DNA of 64,000 nucleotides, from positions 1,116,001 through 1,180,000 of the forward strand of contig JACGZH010000004.1 in assembly GCA_014706385.1 (NCBI GenBank), in the 5' to 3' direction. This document shows, one piece after another, positions 12,853-25,965 of the stretch. The first letter of the stretch is position 1. Every line of letters begins with the position of its first letter. The DNA comes from Phaffia rhodozyma (lineage: Eukaryota > Basidiomycota > Tremellomycetes > Cystofilobasidiales > Mrakiaceae). A model generated the notes under the pieces. That model was not told where the DNA came from, made no database searches, and saw nothing but the letters and a program-made list of their open reading frames with translations. The position numbers were made by a program, and so were the translations under genes.

Positions 12853-15800
12853 ATGGTTGAGCATTCAAGTCCTTCTATGGATACGTGGTCCGCCTCGTCC
12901 ACACCGGCATCAAACCCAGAACCTATCGTTCATAGAGTAAACCTCGAATACCTCGGCCAGAGTATGGACTATGAGAGGTCTCCTTCTTCAACATCCGACT
13001 ATTCTATCGATGCTCGCTCGTTCGCTACATTTGGATCATCTTCAAACAACTCTTCAGTGGGACCTGTATCGCCCGTTGGAAGATCAATCGAAATCAGGCC
13101 GCATCCGTTGTATCAAGCGCGGGATACACCGGTGGACGAAGCCACGACGATAATTTCGCCAGTCAGCGCGTTTGGATTCCATGTCGATCGACCGAGCGGA
13201 CATAATGAGTTTCAATCACACCCGCAAGTCTTTCTTGGGGAGCAGAGAGAGATCTCAAGGACGCTTGAGAACGAAGACGCGTCGGGTTTGCCCTCAGGAG
13301 GACAGGGGGCGAAGCGATCTCAGTCTAGACCAGACGCGCTCTTGCTCGGCAATATCGCCGGACCTAAGAAACCAACCAACACGTCTACTCAAAACCCTTC
13401 ACTCGACGACATCATCATCCCTACAGATTTATCACGACTCTCTTCGATAGATCCGCTTCCGAGTCCTCGGACGTTGATGCGCGTTCCGTGGAACATCGCG
13501 GCCGATGGTTCATACGCAGAAACAACGTACGAACCAGCCGCTCAAGCGCTTAAAAAACAGTTGAACTCAAAATTGGGACTCGTCAAAGACACTCAAAGGG
13601 AGAGAGACCTGTACACACTCGAGGCCGTTGACAGGGATGGACAGAACAAGATGTTTCGAATCAGGTTGGTCGCGCCTTTCTCTTCCAAACGTTTTCATAT
13701 GATCTGCTTCGAAAGGCGTTCAATCATTGATGTATTACTCTTTGTGTTCCTGATGCGATTTAAAGGTCAGCAACACCACCACCTGGTCAAATGCCAACTT
13801 CAATCTTTGCGTTTTCATCGGCCGATCCGCGTTCTTTCTTCTTGGATCCTGTCCGAGCGCTGTTCGCTCCTGATTCTCCTTTAATATCCTCTCGACTTCC
13901 ATCCGACATCCCTGAGCCCCTCTCTCCACCTCCTATTCCACATACCATGACTTCTACAGTACAACATTCACGCAGCCGGTCAGAGTCCAAGCCAAGCGAT
14001 TCACAAAGCAGTTCTACGCAAGCCAATAGGATGAACCAACACACGTATCTGCAAAAACCAAAAGAGAAAGGCTCCTTAAAAGTGAGGGTCAGTAAAAGTA
14101 TGCAGAGCATGGGCGCTGTTTTTAGAGGGTTTGACAAGGACTCGAAGTCGTATGGAGATAGCAATCAGAGTGAGTCTATTCTGTGTATAGGCCTTTGATC
14201 GTCACTTGGCACTCGTGTTCTGTATTTTGCGACCGAAAAGTATTTTGACGCGTATGACCGGTTTGACCCATCTTCTAGATGAACCTTCTCGCCAGGTGGT
14301 CGGTCTCATGTCAGCCTTCCAGCCAACTCCCTCCGTTCGTCGCCGACAAAGCTCCTCCAATCTTCAATCCCTCAAGAATCAACCTGTTACGTCCTTCTTC
14401 GTCAATCGACCACCGACACCGGTTCTCTCCTCTTCCCGACCTTCGAGTTCTAGAACACCTGAGCAACTATACAACACACTGCACTCGAGCGAAAACAGAA
14501 AACAGATGCAGATGACGGCAACTCATCTGAGAGGTATGCGGAGTTGGGAGAGCACACAGAGTGATGACACAGCCCGACCGGGTTCGTCTCGTTCAGCTCT
14601 GAATGAGGAGGAAGAAGATGGCGGTGGGAAAGGTGTCAATCTGTTGAGAATCAACACGGAGGGAATGACTAGGCTTCCGATGGAAATGATCAAACTGGTG
14701 AACTCTGAAGGGCAGAAGGCCGAGAGAGCCATCTCGGCACCTGTCTCTCAAATCAACTTTCATCGAGATACCAACTTAGTTGACCACATAACTAGGTTTC
14801 AAGCAGCTGATATCTACTGTCGAACTCAGTTGTTTGATTATCTTGCGGGTGACGTCCGTTTGACAATGTCCCAAAAGGATCACGAAGAGGAAGGAGAGGA
14901 TGAGGATGAGACTGAAAGCAGACGATTAGAGAGTTGGAATCCTTTGGCCGAAGACGATCCTAGATTCGCTCTTTGGGATGTGTGTGTTCCGGCATCTGAA
15001 TTCAGTATTCCCTCCTCTGCCGCTGGAGTGTCTACTCCATCACCGAGCACGGATGGTGCGCACGAAACTTGGTTATCGGACCGGTCTGATTCACCATTTG
15101 CGATATCAACATCTTCACTCGGTGTCATATCTCTATCTCTACCGACTCAATTCAAGCAGCCTTCTTCGCCGAGCCGACGTCTTGTAGGCGCCACACTTGA
15201 ACGTTGGATCCATCATCTCACTCTTCACTTTGATCGCGAAGCCATCTACGCTTTTCTTCTCACTTACCGAGTGTTTTGCTCTCCTCTCGATCTGTGTAGA
15301 TTGTTAATCTCGAGATTCGAATGGACGATAACACCTGATCTTCAGAGAGGGATAGACGAGATCGAGAGGTTGAAAACAATGGCGAGGGTGAGGACGTTCC
15401 ATGTGTGGAAAATTTGGTTGATGTACTTCTTTGAAGTTGATTGGTTAGGAAATCCAGAGATGAGGGTGTTGACGGCAGATTGGGTGAATGATATGAGGAA
15501 AAGAGAAGATTTGGATCAGGTTCCTTCAGCAATGGTTCGTTCATCTCCTCTAAAAATCGGATCTTGTGTCATCATCAAGCCATCTTGTCAGTCAAAAGAA
15601 TACTAAAGATCTGTTCTCATTCACAATCTCCTACGATCTGTTCAGTCATTGATCAAGAAACTGAAGGAGCTGCTGAAAGAACGTAGGGGTACATACAACT
15701 CTCCTGCCGGTCTCACAGCTTACCAATCCGTCTTGACGACTCACTCGCCCGCAGGATCCATCGCGCCATCTCAGACTCTTTCTCAACATCATTTCTCGCG

Positions 15801-18800
15801 TTCAGAAACCTCTTTAGGTCGATCGGCTCAACCAACCTATGCACCGTTCAATATATCGACTAGTACCTTTCTTTCTCCGTCTGTTACAGCCGAATCGTCT
15901 CGACTGGTCGGACAGAGTCTCAATCGTAAAAAGTCTGCGCTTAGAAACCTTGCAAACGGAACTACGAGCGGACCTCCTCCGCTCCAGGCTCATTCAATAG
16001 CCAAACTATGGGGTAGCCTGGGTAGGTATGCTAGGGCGAGCTTTGGCACAACATTCGGTGATTCCAATGCCAGCAGCAATTCTAATTATCTATCAACTAC
16101 CGTTATTCATAAGAAATCCTCAACATCATCCCTTCCTCAAAAAGGAGATCTACTCATTGTGGAAGGCGGCCTCGATGCGCTGTTTAAGACATATCCCAAT
16201 ACGGAGACTCCTCCATTGACTGACAGGGAAAGTTTGATGTCAATCTCGTCGTCTTCCAATCGTTCAAAGTCAAGCGAGGACGATCATGAGGAACGATCCT
16301 TTTCGCCTGGTTCTGGACCGACAGGTCGACCTCCTATTCAGTCGCCCATGCTAGATTCTGTTCTTGAGGAAAGATTCTCCCACGAGTATGAGAACGAACT
16401 CGGTCAGGTAGTCGATCTTCATCCTTCGTGCCGTCCGCCTTCTTTGTCTAATGCCTCAACCGAACCAGCTACACCGATAGAAAATCCAAACCTGACGCCT
16501 CCTCAAAGTCCATCATCAACTGGACCGGCTTCCTCTCGGACGACGTCAGCTACTTCCATTGGGATGTTTGTCAAAGTTGACCGGCCTGCTTCCGGGTCTA
16601 GTGACTCAATGAGTTCGGTTGATAGACCGTCTGCTTCCTCTTCTGGTCCGAATTCCTCTACAGATGTCAAACAAGCCGGTTGGACGCCCATGTTTGTGGG
16701 TGCTACAATCGTAGCTGACGACTTTGACCTATCTGACTCGGATGACGAGAATTACAACCCATTGGGCTCTTCCAAGGGGCGCGAAACCTGGGGAGTCAAT
16801 CTCGAGCGGCGCTCGCTAGAATCCTTGGAGGAGGTTGATCAGTCGCCTAAGCCACAAGGTATCGAATCAGCATTCTCTAGTTTACACTCTTCAAGCCGCA
16901 AGGTATCGTCTAGACCCTCTACCCCTAAATGTGGTCGGAACGCGCTTGGTCATTCGTTGTTCCAGTATTTCAATCCGTCTGATGTGGCATCTGAGGCGGA
17001 ACCTGTGTTTGTCGAGCAGAGTGCCGTGTCTGCAGCCTTGGCTCGGCTCGAAGGTCGGTATGACGAAGAAGCGATTGACCGGGTCGAAGCAAGGAAGAGA
17101 AAAGTGGAGGAGCGAATTGAAGAAGCTGTAAGATCGGCGTACCTCGCTTGGAAAAACTGTCTACCTCCAACGGTCATAGCTAGTGAAGAGATGGTTGGAG
17201 ATGGTCGATGGGGTCGAATGATGGGAGACCGAGAGTCTCTTATCGAGTTCTCAGACAAAGACGAAGTGCCTGAGTCATCTGTAGCTGTTGTTGACAGTCC
17301 CGCAGAGACTTCTTCTCCCTGCGTTGTGTCTGACCATTCTCGAGCTACATCGCCCCAATCCCCAAGTATTAATTCAGGAGGTCATGAAATTACTAGAACA
17401 ATACCTCAGACACCCTCTAAGCGGCCATCTTCAGATTCAGATCGGCAAGTCTTGTCACCAGGAGGTCGGAACCTTCTCCGTTCGCCTCACGGTTCGGTCC
17501 AGAGGTTACAGTCATTCAATGTGAACCCGATCCCACCCATCAAGTTCACCGCAACAACAACAAAGACGAATTTTGTCAGCCCTAAGAAGGCGAAAACTAC
17601 AGTATCCCTGGGCTCGAGACTTAAGTCGCCAATATCTCAAATGGAGCATCGCTCTTTCATGTGAGTTTTCCGTATTTCTTGCTTTCTTTGGATATGGGTC
17701 TGACCGGTTCATATATTTTAAATCAGTCTCGATATCAAGACTTCTGTTCTTGCTGAACAGTTCTGTCTGATTGACGCCGGCTACCTCAACGCGATCGGTT
17801 TCCAAGAATTGACGTCTCAGCCACTTCCTTGGCTTGCGTACTCTTTGCCTGCTAAGGACGATTGGTCTGATTTGCTCAAGGAGAAAGCGATGGGCAAGGC
17901 TAACCGGTCTAGGATATTCAGCGACGTGGATATCTTGATGAAACGGTCAGAGATGGTAATCCGTTGGGTGCAAAGCGAGATCGTATGTGTTTATGTTTCT
18001 TCAATTTAACATGGTCACACTCGGACGTCTGTTGATGACAGCGTGGATTCATTAGATCTTGACAAAACCATCCGATAGACCGGCTATCGTTGGGCGGTTC
18101 ATCAAGTTAGCTGCACAATGCTACAATCGGTTCAACATGCAGTTTGTCTCTTCGTCTCTTTATCTTCACGATTTTCTTATTCTTAAGTGGCTTAAATATA
18201 TGCGGTTTTTTCTTCTTATAGGTCGACCATCAACATTCTCCTAGGTCTACAGACGTCATTGATCAAATCATGCACGGGCAAGAAAGTATTTTCTAAAATC
18301 GGCGCTTATGAACGAGGTCTCTATCGAGACCTTCAAGAACTTGTTACGCCAGAGAACGGATGGGTTGGCTTGAGAGATCTCCAAGAGGGTATGATCAGTC
18401 GAGAACGTAACTCTCTAGAAAAATCCCTGGCTATCTTCTCGAACCTGGATATCAAGCTCAAGACTAATTCAAACCTGAGAGATCCGGCGACGAAGAATTC
18501 TATGAAATTAGGATCAGAAGAACAGCCTTTCTTTATACCTTATCTCGGTAAGTCCACTCTCTCTGTTTCTCGTCTCCCTTCTAGTAAAGAGATCAGAATT
18601 TTTACTTTGCTACATTAATAAATAGGCATATATATTCAAGATCTTGAGGAGATTGCCAAAATGCCCGACCATCTCTTTCCATATCCTGAACCAGACCTAA
18701 CGTCTCTCCCTCCACTTCCTCCTTGGCTTCACCGGACGCCCATTCTTAACCTAGAAAAATTACGAGCACGGGCTTCCATGTAAGTCATACGTCCATACTA

Positions 18801-19089
18801 TTCTGGCTGATCAAACCTGCTCAGTGTTTTTTGTTTTGTTTTTTGGCATGCAGCACCAAAAACATATGCATACTCAAAACTCTGGCTAGTAGCTCAAATC
18901 TCACTCCAGAGGCCGGTCCATTTAGGCTTTGCTTCAAACTTCGAGGTACATCGCTTTACTTTGATGGTCTCTTCCTTCCTTATTGAACTGGAGTACTGAT
19001 GTTCTCTTTGGCTTTCTATCTTGCGCTCTGGTTGTGTAGCTCTACCGGATGAGTTTGTGAAAATCATCGCTCGAGAGTACAAGTCTTAA
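12853..19089 (+). CDS. Large Ras guanine-nucleotide exchange factor (RasGEF_N + CDC25-type RasGEF)
   Basis: Exchange factor that loads GTP on a Ras-family GTPase. The start ATG at 12853 (MVEHSSPSMDTWSASS) is the first in the long open frame; an upstream exon cannot be excluded. The first ~700 residues are Ser/Pro-rich and disordered. A RasGEF N-terminal (REM) domain sits at about 15180-15530: LERWIHHLTLHFDREAIYAF, LLTYRVFCSPLDLCRLLISR, then RTFHVWKIWLMYFFEVDW. A single exon of about 674 codons (15640-17661) then inserts a Ser-rich linker. The catalytic domain follows over seven short exons: LAEQFCLIDAGYLNAIGFQE, RSRIFSDVDILMKRSEMVIR, AIVGRFIKLAAQCYNRFNMQ, then INILLGLQTSLIKS and PFFIPYLG. The protein ends LPDEFVKIIAREYKS. 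Total roughly 1,800 residues. No SH3 domain, which many Cdc25 proteins carry, was seen. Orthology to Cdc25, Ste6 or Bud5 is not resolved. Confidence 0.88.
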
Positions 19090-19653
19090 CCCTTTTCTTC
19101 TCATTTTTACGTCCTCTTCACTGCACTTTTTTTTTCTCTCCTTCTTTCTTCCCTATCGAAATGTTTGCTTGCCCCTTGCTTTTTTTTCTGTGTCCACCAG
19201 TTTGTACATATGTAAAGAACAACCTTCCCACATAGCCTTCTCCACAGATATCATTCTTCTCTTCTTCAGATCACTTTAACGACATGGCATGAACCCTTAC
19301 TTGTTTTTCTCTTCTCTCCCCAGCCTGACGCGCAGACATCCTTCTTTGTCATTTTTTCTTACGTTTTCTTCGATAGAATGCTTTTTAGATTAACGTTTTT
19401 ACTCTTTGTTTAAGGACATGTCTTTTCGGATCAAGCCTGTTGTCTTCTTTTCCGTGCTTGAGCTCTCTCATCGTGACGCCTTGTGCTCCTTGCTTTTGCA
19501 GCTTTTTGTATGATGTGATCAATTCCTGATGTGATTTCAGTTTTCGATCGGAGACATATACACCTGAATATGAGAAAACAAAAGAGACAAGAATGTGTCG
19601 ATTCTGAATAAGATAGATACATATAGGGGAACGAACGTCAAAATAGAATGTTC
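19090..19653. other. Convergent intergenic region, no gene seen
   Basis: Facing 3' flanks of RasGEF and the Gfo/Idh dehydrogenase. Strongly T/C-rich on the plus strand between about 19090 and 19400. Open frames at 19385-19696 on the minus strand run past the dehydrogenase stop and have no recognisable similarity. Confidence 0.55.
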
Positions 19654-21493
19654 TTAAAGCTTGACGGTGATACCCTCTTGAGAACTCTTCAAACAAGCCT
19701 CAATGATCTCGATCACCTCAGCGGCCTGCTCCGGCTTGACGATCAGTAATTCTGGATCTTTCTTTTGAATTGCCCCGGCCACGTTCTTGAACCAATCAAG
19801 ATAAGAACCCTGCTTTGATTCAACTACTTCACCGTCCTTTTTCTCGGCAGTGTAAATCGTTCCCCAGGCCTCTTTGGGTTCTCGACCGAAAGCATCATCT
19901 CCTGGCTTAGGGACATCTGCCTTAGGGGGGCCTTGCCAGTACCCAGAGGCAACACTCTGAGGTTCTTGGACATCGACGCCGTATTTAACAAAAGCGGCGT
20001 CGGTTCCTGATTCGGAGTGAAGTAATATTGACGGTTAGGGATCCTAAAGCTTTGGCTCGAAATGAAGATCGGATTTAGACGAACCCTTGATCCTGTACCT
20101 CAGCTGTGGGTTGAACAACGATAAGATCGATCCTCCAAGAGTGACCAACAAGGGGATCTTTCTCCCTGTTTGATTCTCCTTAGCGGGGTAGTTGAGTTGA
20201 ATGATAAATGAGTCATGGAAGTCGGCGTGACCAAGTCCTCGAGAGTTTCTCAATGTCGCGGTGACAGAGTCTGGGCGGCCGAATAGATAGAGCGCTTGAT
20301 CCAACTATTTTTTGTATAAGGACAGTTAGTTACTAGCTCAGCTTGTTCCCAGAGAAGAAAATCCTGAATAAGAGAATAGGACACGAACAAGGTGGGATCC
20401 TAGATCGAACGCGGCTCCACTACCTGGACCGGGAGTCTCTTTCCACTGTCTTGAAGGGGCCAAGTTGTTTCGGTAACGATCGAAATAGCTCTGGATGAAA
20501 AAAGGAGCAGAGTTCAGGGTGATTGATGATCATGAGACAGAGTGATCTTTCTCTTGATGACTTACCTCGAAGTGACTGAGTTCTCCGAACTGGCCGGTCT
20601 CGTAGAGGTGCTTGACCGTGAGGAAGTCTTTTTGAAAAAGAACAAGAAAGAGACAAATGAGAACCGATTTTCTAGAATGTCTTTTTCGGCTAAATCACAA
20701 ACGTGACCCACCAGCATCCCATCGTCTGTTCTGGAAGACTGCAATGATCAAGTTCGTGCTCTTAGCGAGGTCGATCAGTTCTTTGGACTCCGCCGCTGTG
20801 GGAGTCAACGGCTTTTCGATGATGACTGTCAGATATCCGGAATATATCGATAGTGACGAACCGAGATAGCATCATCAAGAAGAAGGTGAGAAAAACCTGG
20901 AGAACTCTGAACCGAGAAAGATGGAGAAGGGACGAACCGTGTTTGCCAGCGGTGAGGATTGCCTGCCGAATGGGTGAGGATTCTATTCTTAGCATCACTA
21001 TGGCCTTGCCATCGACAAGAATCAGATGAAACAGAAGAAAGAGGAACGAAAAAGCCCACCTTGCTGAACTCGTAGTGGGTATCGTTGATAGTGGTCACGA
21101 AGACAGCGTCGACAACATCATCTTCAAGGACCTCTTGAAGGGAAGTGACAACCTTGATGTCCGGGCCGTAGAAATCCCTAGCGTCGGATTTCTCCGAAGT
21201 CGCCTTTCGCTCAACGATAGAGTGAAGTTTGAACTGTTCAGGGAGCGCCTGGATGAACGGAATATGGAACACTCTGTGAGAGTGTTATTATGTACGAAGA
21301 GAAAAGAGAGCAAAAGATAGTCAGGTCATCAGACAGAGCAGGAGTGAAAGCAAGAGGCAAGAAAACGAGCAGAGAGAAGAGATGGAATATTGAGTGTAGT
21401 TTCACCCTCTCAAGACGACAACACAAGCAACTGAACATACGTGGCAGACATTCCGATCCCTACGACGGATACATTGATAGGTGAGCTAGACAT
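19654..21493 (-). CDS. Gfo/Idh/MocA-family NAD(P)-dependent oxidoreductase
   Basis: Two-domain dehydrogenase acting on a sugar, sugar-alcohol or dihydrodiol-like substrate; the substrate cannot be read from the sequence. The ATG at 21493-21491 gives MSSSPINVSVVGIGMSAT, a Rossmann start with G-I-G-M-S, continued after an intron by VFHIPFIQALPEQFKLHSIV. Then come SLQEVLEDDVVDAVFVTTIN and DTHYEFSK, the cofactor/active-site strand of the family. The C-terminal domain shows DRYRNNLAPSRQWKETPGPG, then GAAFDLGSHLV joined to DQALYLFGRPDSVTATLRN, the hallmark of the YhhX-like subgroup. The last exon ends in EGITVKL at the stop 19656-19654. Length about 370 residues, normal for the family. Its 5' end faces the NDUFAF6-like gene across about 300 bp. 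Confidence 0.85.
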
Positions 21494-21794
21494 TGTTCGA
21501 AAGGTAGAAACGAGAAGTGATGGGTTGATGATGGTTGACGTTGGGATCAAGAGGTTGAAGATGACTATATAGAACATCCCAAAGCTGTGCTTTTTCATCA
21601 CGTGATCTGTGACCTTTAGCCTTCGTCTCATTCGCGCTCCAGCCCATCGAGATGATCTAACCATCACCAACACATCGATCTTCTCACTCTGTCCTGCTCT
21701 TTCACTGGCCAGCTGGCATCTTTGTTTCTATCAGAATACCCTCGACTAATCGTTTTCGATACCCTGCTGCCTGTTTCTTGGCTGAAGTGGAAAA
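21494..21794. promoter_or_regulatory. Divergent promoter region, dehydrogenase / NDUFAF6-like
   Basis: A 301-bp gap between two divergent ATGs. An in-frame upstream extension of the dehydrogenase frame exists here but lacks a better-supported start. No clear TATA box or repeated factor site was seen. Confidence 0.4.
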
Positions 21795-23151
21795 ATGATC
21801 ATTCGTAGAGCTTTTCATCCGATCGCGTCTTCATCTATTCATCCGTCCTTGACCTACTGGTCAACCCTTCGTCCGATCGGCTGCTCGTATTCTTCCTCAT
21901 CATCCTCTACATCTCCATCATCAGGGCCAAGTTTTATCAGTCCTGTATTATACTGCAAGCAGCAAGTGCAAAAATTCGATCATGAGGCTTACCTCGCCAG
22001 CTACTTCTTTCCCGCTGGCAGACCGAGAGAAGCCTTCTGGGCTCTTCGAGCGTTGAACGTGAGCTTTTTGTCTCTCGCGCTCTCCTCTTTTAGGCAACGA
22101 TGCTTATGTTTGGACTCTTCCGAAATACGTTGTGCGCAGATGGAACTGGCAACAATTCCTGAGACGGTATCAAATGTAGCGATAGGTCAGATCAGGATGC
22201 AGTTCTGGCGGGACGTCATTAGGGATATTTCCAACGTCTGTTCTTGTTCTTCCTCTCACTCTACTTGGTCTTTTTTTATTCGAACTGACCAGAGCGCTCA
22301 TATTACCTCTCATCTACAGGGCATTCCACCCTCGAGTCATCCTATAGCGAATGCTCTGGCCATGACATCTGATCCCAAGACTGTAGACCTAACAGCCTAT
22401 TACTTGAATCAAATGCTTGACGCCCGTGTAGGTGTCGTTTTCCTTCTTCTCTTCTCACATCCATTCCTCATGCGCATACACACATTGAGTCTGACCACGC
22501 AAAATCAAACCTACAGGAAGAATCTCTCGGCTCACCACCGTATCCCACTCTGACCCAACTCCTTGTCCATCTATCTCAAACTCAAACACCGATGACACTC
22601 CTAAGCCTGTCTCTAGTCACTCCAAATCCAACGCCTACCTCACAATCAGCACTTCAACACCTCTCGCTCTCTACCGGCCTTGCCTCTCTATTGCTCTCTC
22701 TTCCCTTCCATGCGTCAAACCGGAAATTACCAGCGATCCCATTAGATATCGCCTCGCGATGTGGACTCGTTGCTGAAGAGCTGTTCAGAAAAGGTCACGA
22801 AGCCAAAGGGTTGGATGACGCAGTGTTCGAGGTTGCTTGCAGGGCGAGGGATGAGTTAGAAACAGCCAAACTGGATTGGAAAGACAAGGGGAAAATTCCA
22901 AAGGCTGAATTACCCGTCTATCTATCTGCTGTCCGTATCCTTCCTTGGGCCATGTTTATTCTCTTACCTGCTTGTGTACTTACCGATTCTTGAGCCTTCG
23001 ATGAATATATCACTACGAACAGGTCTCGGTAGAATCCTATCTTGACAGACTTCAGGCGGCGAACTTCAACCCGTTCGAACCATCACTCCAGAAACCAAGT
23101 TGGAGAACGCCTCTCGATGTTTGGCTTATGTGGAGACGTCGAACAATCTGA
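21795..23151 (+). CDS. Complex I assembly factor 6-like protein (squalene/phytoene synthase fold)
   Basis: Predicted mitochondrial protein needed for assembly of the membrane-arm (ND1) module of complex I in animals; the family has a phytoene-synthase fold but lacks the diphosphate-binding activity. The start ATG is at 21795. MIIRRAFHPIASSSIHPSL followed by Arg/Ser-rich residues resembles a mitochondrial presequence. Family motifs: FDHEAYLASYFFPAGRPREA, FWALRALNVELATI (joined across an intron), IGQIRMQFWRDVIRDI, then PPSSHPIANALA. The last exon reads SYLDRLQAANFNPFEPSLQK, then PLDVWLMWRRRTI and the stop at 23149-23151. About 330 residues over five or six exons. The Asp-rich motifs of true prenyl synthases are not visible, which favours NDUFAF6 over a carotenoid or squalene enzyme. 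Confidence 0.88.
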
Positions 23152-23662
23152 TCGATCGGGACTCTTCCTCCTTTGTTGTGCTTCTCGTTATTTCTTCTCT
23201 CTTTTTGTTGTTGTTTTCTCTCACCAGCCTTTTCAAGGCCCATCTGTATGATCTGATCAGACCCGCAAGAGGGGGAGAGAAGGAAAGTGAAAAAATGTAC
23301 TTGAGACAGAACGCATAGTGTTGGATATCAATTATGGTATCAAAGAAGAAAGAGAAATGAAAGGACAAAAGAGAAAGAAAAGTGTGCCACGATTTTCGCC
23401 CATCTTCTGCATCTACCTCTTCCTCTGCCTCTCATCACCTTTGCTGTTCTCTGTTTCTTATCCCACGCTTGCTGGCTCCTTGCAAGCCCTTAGTTGTTTC
23501 TTTTGAGAGTTCCTTGGCTGAAGGAAAAGTAATCGAAAAGATGGGCGATGGGAAAAACCCTCAAAAGGCCGTGAAGGAGAAAGGAGAAAGACAGTTGAAT
23601 AGATAGATCGACAGAAACAAGACGATAGATGTTGGACGGTAGAAGGTGGATGGGCGTGTGTG
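23152..23662. other. Convergent intergenic region, no gene seen
   Basis: 3' flanks of the NDUFAF6-like and UNC-50-like genes. Mixed T-rich and A/G-rich blocks; no open frame with credible composition. Confidence 0.55.
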
Positions 23663-25487
23663 TTATGAATGCCAAGTTTGACCAAAGTAGGCCTCGAGGA
23701 CCGTTTTAGCCATATTAAAGCCGAGGAGCTGGGAGAGGTATTCAGGATAGGAAGACGCAAAAGACAGTCAGCCAGATTCAGAAATTATTGAAAGAAGAAG
23801 GCAGAGATAGACGGAAAACGTACCGAGAGGACGTAGCCGACAAACACTGGTAAGAGCGGAGCCAACAAGAGCTCTGATCGAACCAAGAACGGAAGCGCAG
23901 CGAAACCCAGACTATATAGAACATGCAGCGAAAGGTGTCAGGTTTAGTTGACTTTGCCAAGGCAAAACAAGCAGACATTAAAGAAAACATACTATGAGAT
24001 ATAGATCTGTGGTCAAGTATCAAGCGCGGGCACCATGGAAGAACTCGTGAGTGAAACCGCCCTAAGCTATGCCCAGAGTATTTGATTGAGTGACATACGT
24101 ATTGAGACAGCGCTGCCAACCAAACCGAGTTGCCTAACCAGAGACACACCCAATTTCTGTTGAAGGGGGAGAGAGTGGAAAAAGGTAAAACAAGCTCCGT
24201 TCATCAGCTTCTCTAGCGATAAGTCACTCAAGCCGGTCCGAAAGGTATTGAGAGGACAAACTCTTTTGTGATCAGGCTCACTAGCAAGAGCTGTCCAACA
24301 TAAATCCACAGAAAGAATGTAAAGAACGCGTTGACGGCGACGTCAAACGCAAATGCCCATTCAACCTTGGTATCTGACGGCGAGAAATGTGCTTTAGGCG
24401 ATCGAAGTAGGTGGTTTGTCATGAACCTGGCAAGGTAGAAAAGGAACATAAGTTAGTCTGATGAACTCTTGCAAATTCAAAGAGAGGAAAGAAACGCACC
24501 ATTGCACAGTGGCTACCGCTGCTGACGATAGAAGGAAATCTCGAAAGACCATAAGAAGTGCAGTGTTGAGCGTTTGAAGAAGGGTGTATCCATGTATGAC
24601 CGACCATGCTATCGCCGCCACTAAAGAGACAGAATGACACAGCATCGTCAGTCATAATCATAAATAGTCTAATAAGAAGAACGGTCAGATAAAAGGCAGC
24701 GTACAAACTAGACAGCCGGAAATAAGAACGACCATCGCTGGGTCATCCCTTGCCCATTGGTTTTTTGTTTGTTTATCTGTTCGTCGTAGATGGCCAGGTT
24801 GTGAGCTATATGTTTCATCCGACAATCATTTTGGGTGGGTTGAGAACACGAATACAAGTAGACGAACGGTAGTATACGTTCCGGTATCTGTTCATGCAAA
24901 GAGACAAGCCGTCAGCGTTGGTATTCTGGTGGCCTTGCTAGAATGATAGACTATTCCCAGGAGTGCTTGCAAAAAGCTCTGTATCGGTTTGTGTGTCCTT
25001 CCCTCTCTCAGATGGTACTACTTCAACGATATTTATAGATCAAAGACAACCCGTCTTCTTTGCTGATCCAACATGTATGCAACGGATCAGACAAGCGATG
25101 TCCCGTCCAAGGTCGGGATCTGACGTACACACAACTGAGACTCTCGCATGCGCTGCTTCTAACAACTTTGCCTCCGACAGGAGAGACAAACGGCCAAGGA
25201 AATGAAGCTTTCAGAAAATATTGGAGATTGGACACTCACACTCTTCTCGGAGCCACACATAAATAAGTCAGATTCCAGAATGCCAGCTCGAAATCCATTC
25301 GGCCAAACTTAGCCATCTTTCTGATCTTTGACCAGGTGAGCACCGAGGGAGACCTAATAAAATTCGAGCCGGAGGAAGGCGAAGAGTTGTAGCCTCTTAT
25401 TGGAGGGTTCGTCGAAGATGATGAGAACGATGGAGATGGTGAGTTAGAGGAGCTGAGAGGGTTTGATGTCGGAAGAAGGCTGCCCAT
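23663..25487 (-). CDS. UNC-50 / GMH1 family Golgi membrane protein
   Basis: Multi-pass membrane protein of the early Golgi/ER; yeast Gmh1 interacts with the Arf exchange factor Gea1 and worm UNC-50 affects receptor trafficking. The ATG at 25487-25485 begins a Ser/Pro-rich cytosolic tail (MGSLLPTSNPLSSSNSPSP). The conserved core follows: KMAKFGRMDFELAFWNLTYL, APRRV, a small YRNVYYR exon, then KNQWARDDPAMVVLISGCLV. Next come DTKVEWAFAFDVAVNAFFTF with further membrane helices. The final exon reads YPEYLSQLLGFNMAKTVLEA and ends in TWHS at 23663. About seven introns; protein about 300 residues with five or six predicted membrane segments. The NQWARDDPA block is diagnostic of the family. An upstream in-frame extension to 25769 is more hydrophobic and lacks family support. 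Confidence 0.88.
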
Positions 25488-25965
25488 GTTTGCTGAAGAG
25501 ATGTTTCCGGTAAACCGACGGAAGAGCTGAGGGGAGGAGCTTTGGAACGAAATGGTCGGCGAGTGCACCTTTGGTGGGATTTTGATGGTATACCTGTAAT
25601 TCTTTCCTACAAGTCTTCCTGCCTGGGTGCGTGTCCGGCTGTTAAGATGCAAGATCCCTAAAAGAACAGTGAAGAGAAAGAGGCAGAGGGAAAGATGAAA
25701 GCAGAAGGAAGGAGATAGAAAGGAGAAGAGAAACCCGGGATGGTTGAGTGTGTGGCGTTCAGCGCACACGTGTTAAATGCTGTGCCAGCGGCTCTTCATA
25801 TCAACCTTGACTTCTTCTTTGCTTTCTTGCTCTCTTATTACCTGGCAAACGAACATTTGAAGTGAGCTCCTCTTTCTTTCCTCGTTCAACTCCCACTACC
25901 ACGATCTTCTTGCTCATTGCGCTCACCTTCTCAGACCGTACTTTAATTGCAGACATATCAGAATC
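25488..25965. promoter_or_regulatory. Divergent promoter region, UNC-50-like / L2HGDH-like
   Basis: A 478-bp gap between divergent starts, with T/C-rich blocks near 25800-25920 on the side of the FAD enzyme. No gene and no recognised factor site. Confidence 0.4.

Noticed and set aside
21795..23151. Phytoene or squalene synthase for carotenoid or sterol synthesis
   Set aside because: The fold motifs match, but the Asp-rich metal-binding motifs are not visible, and EAYLASYFFPA with RMQFWRDVI is typical of the NDUFAF6 branch.
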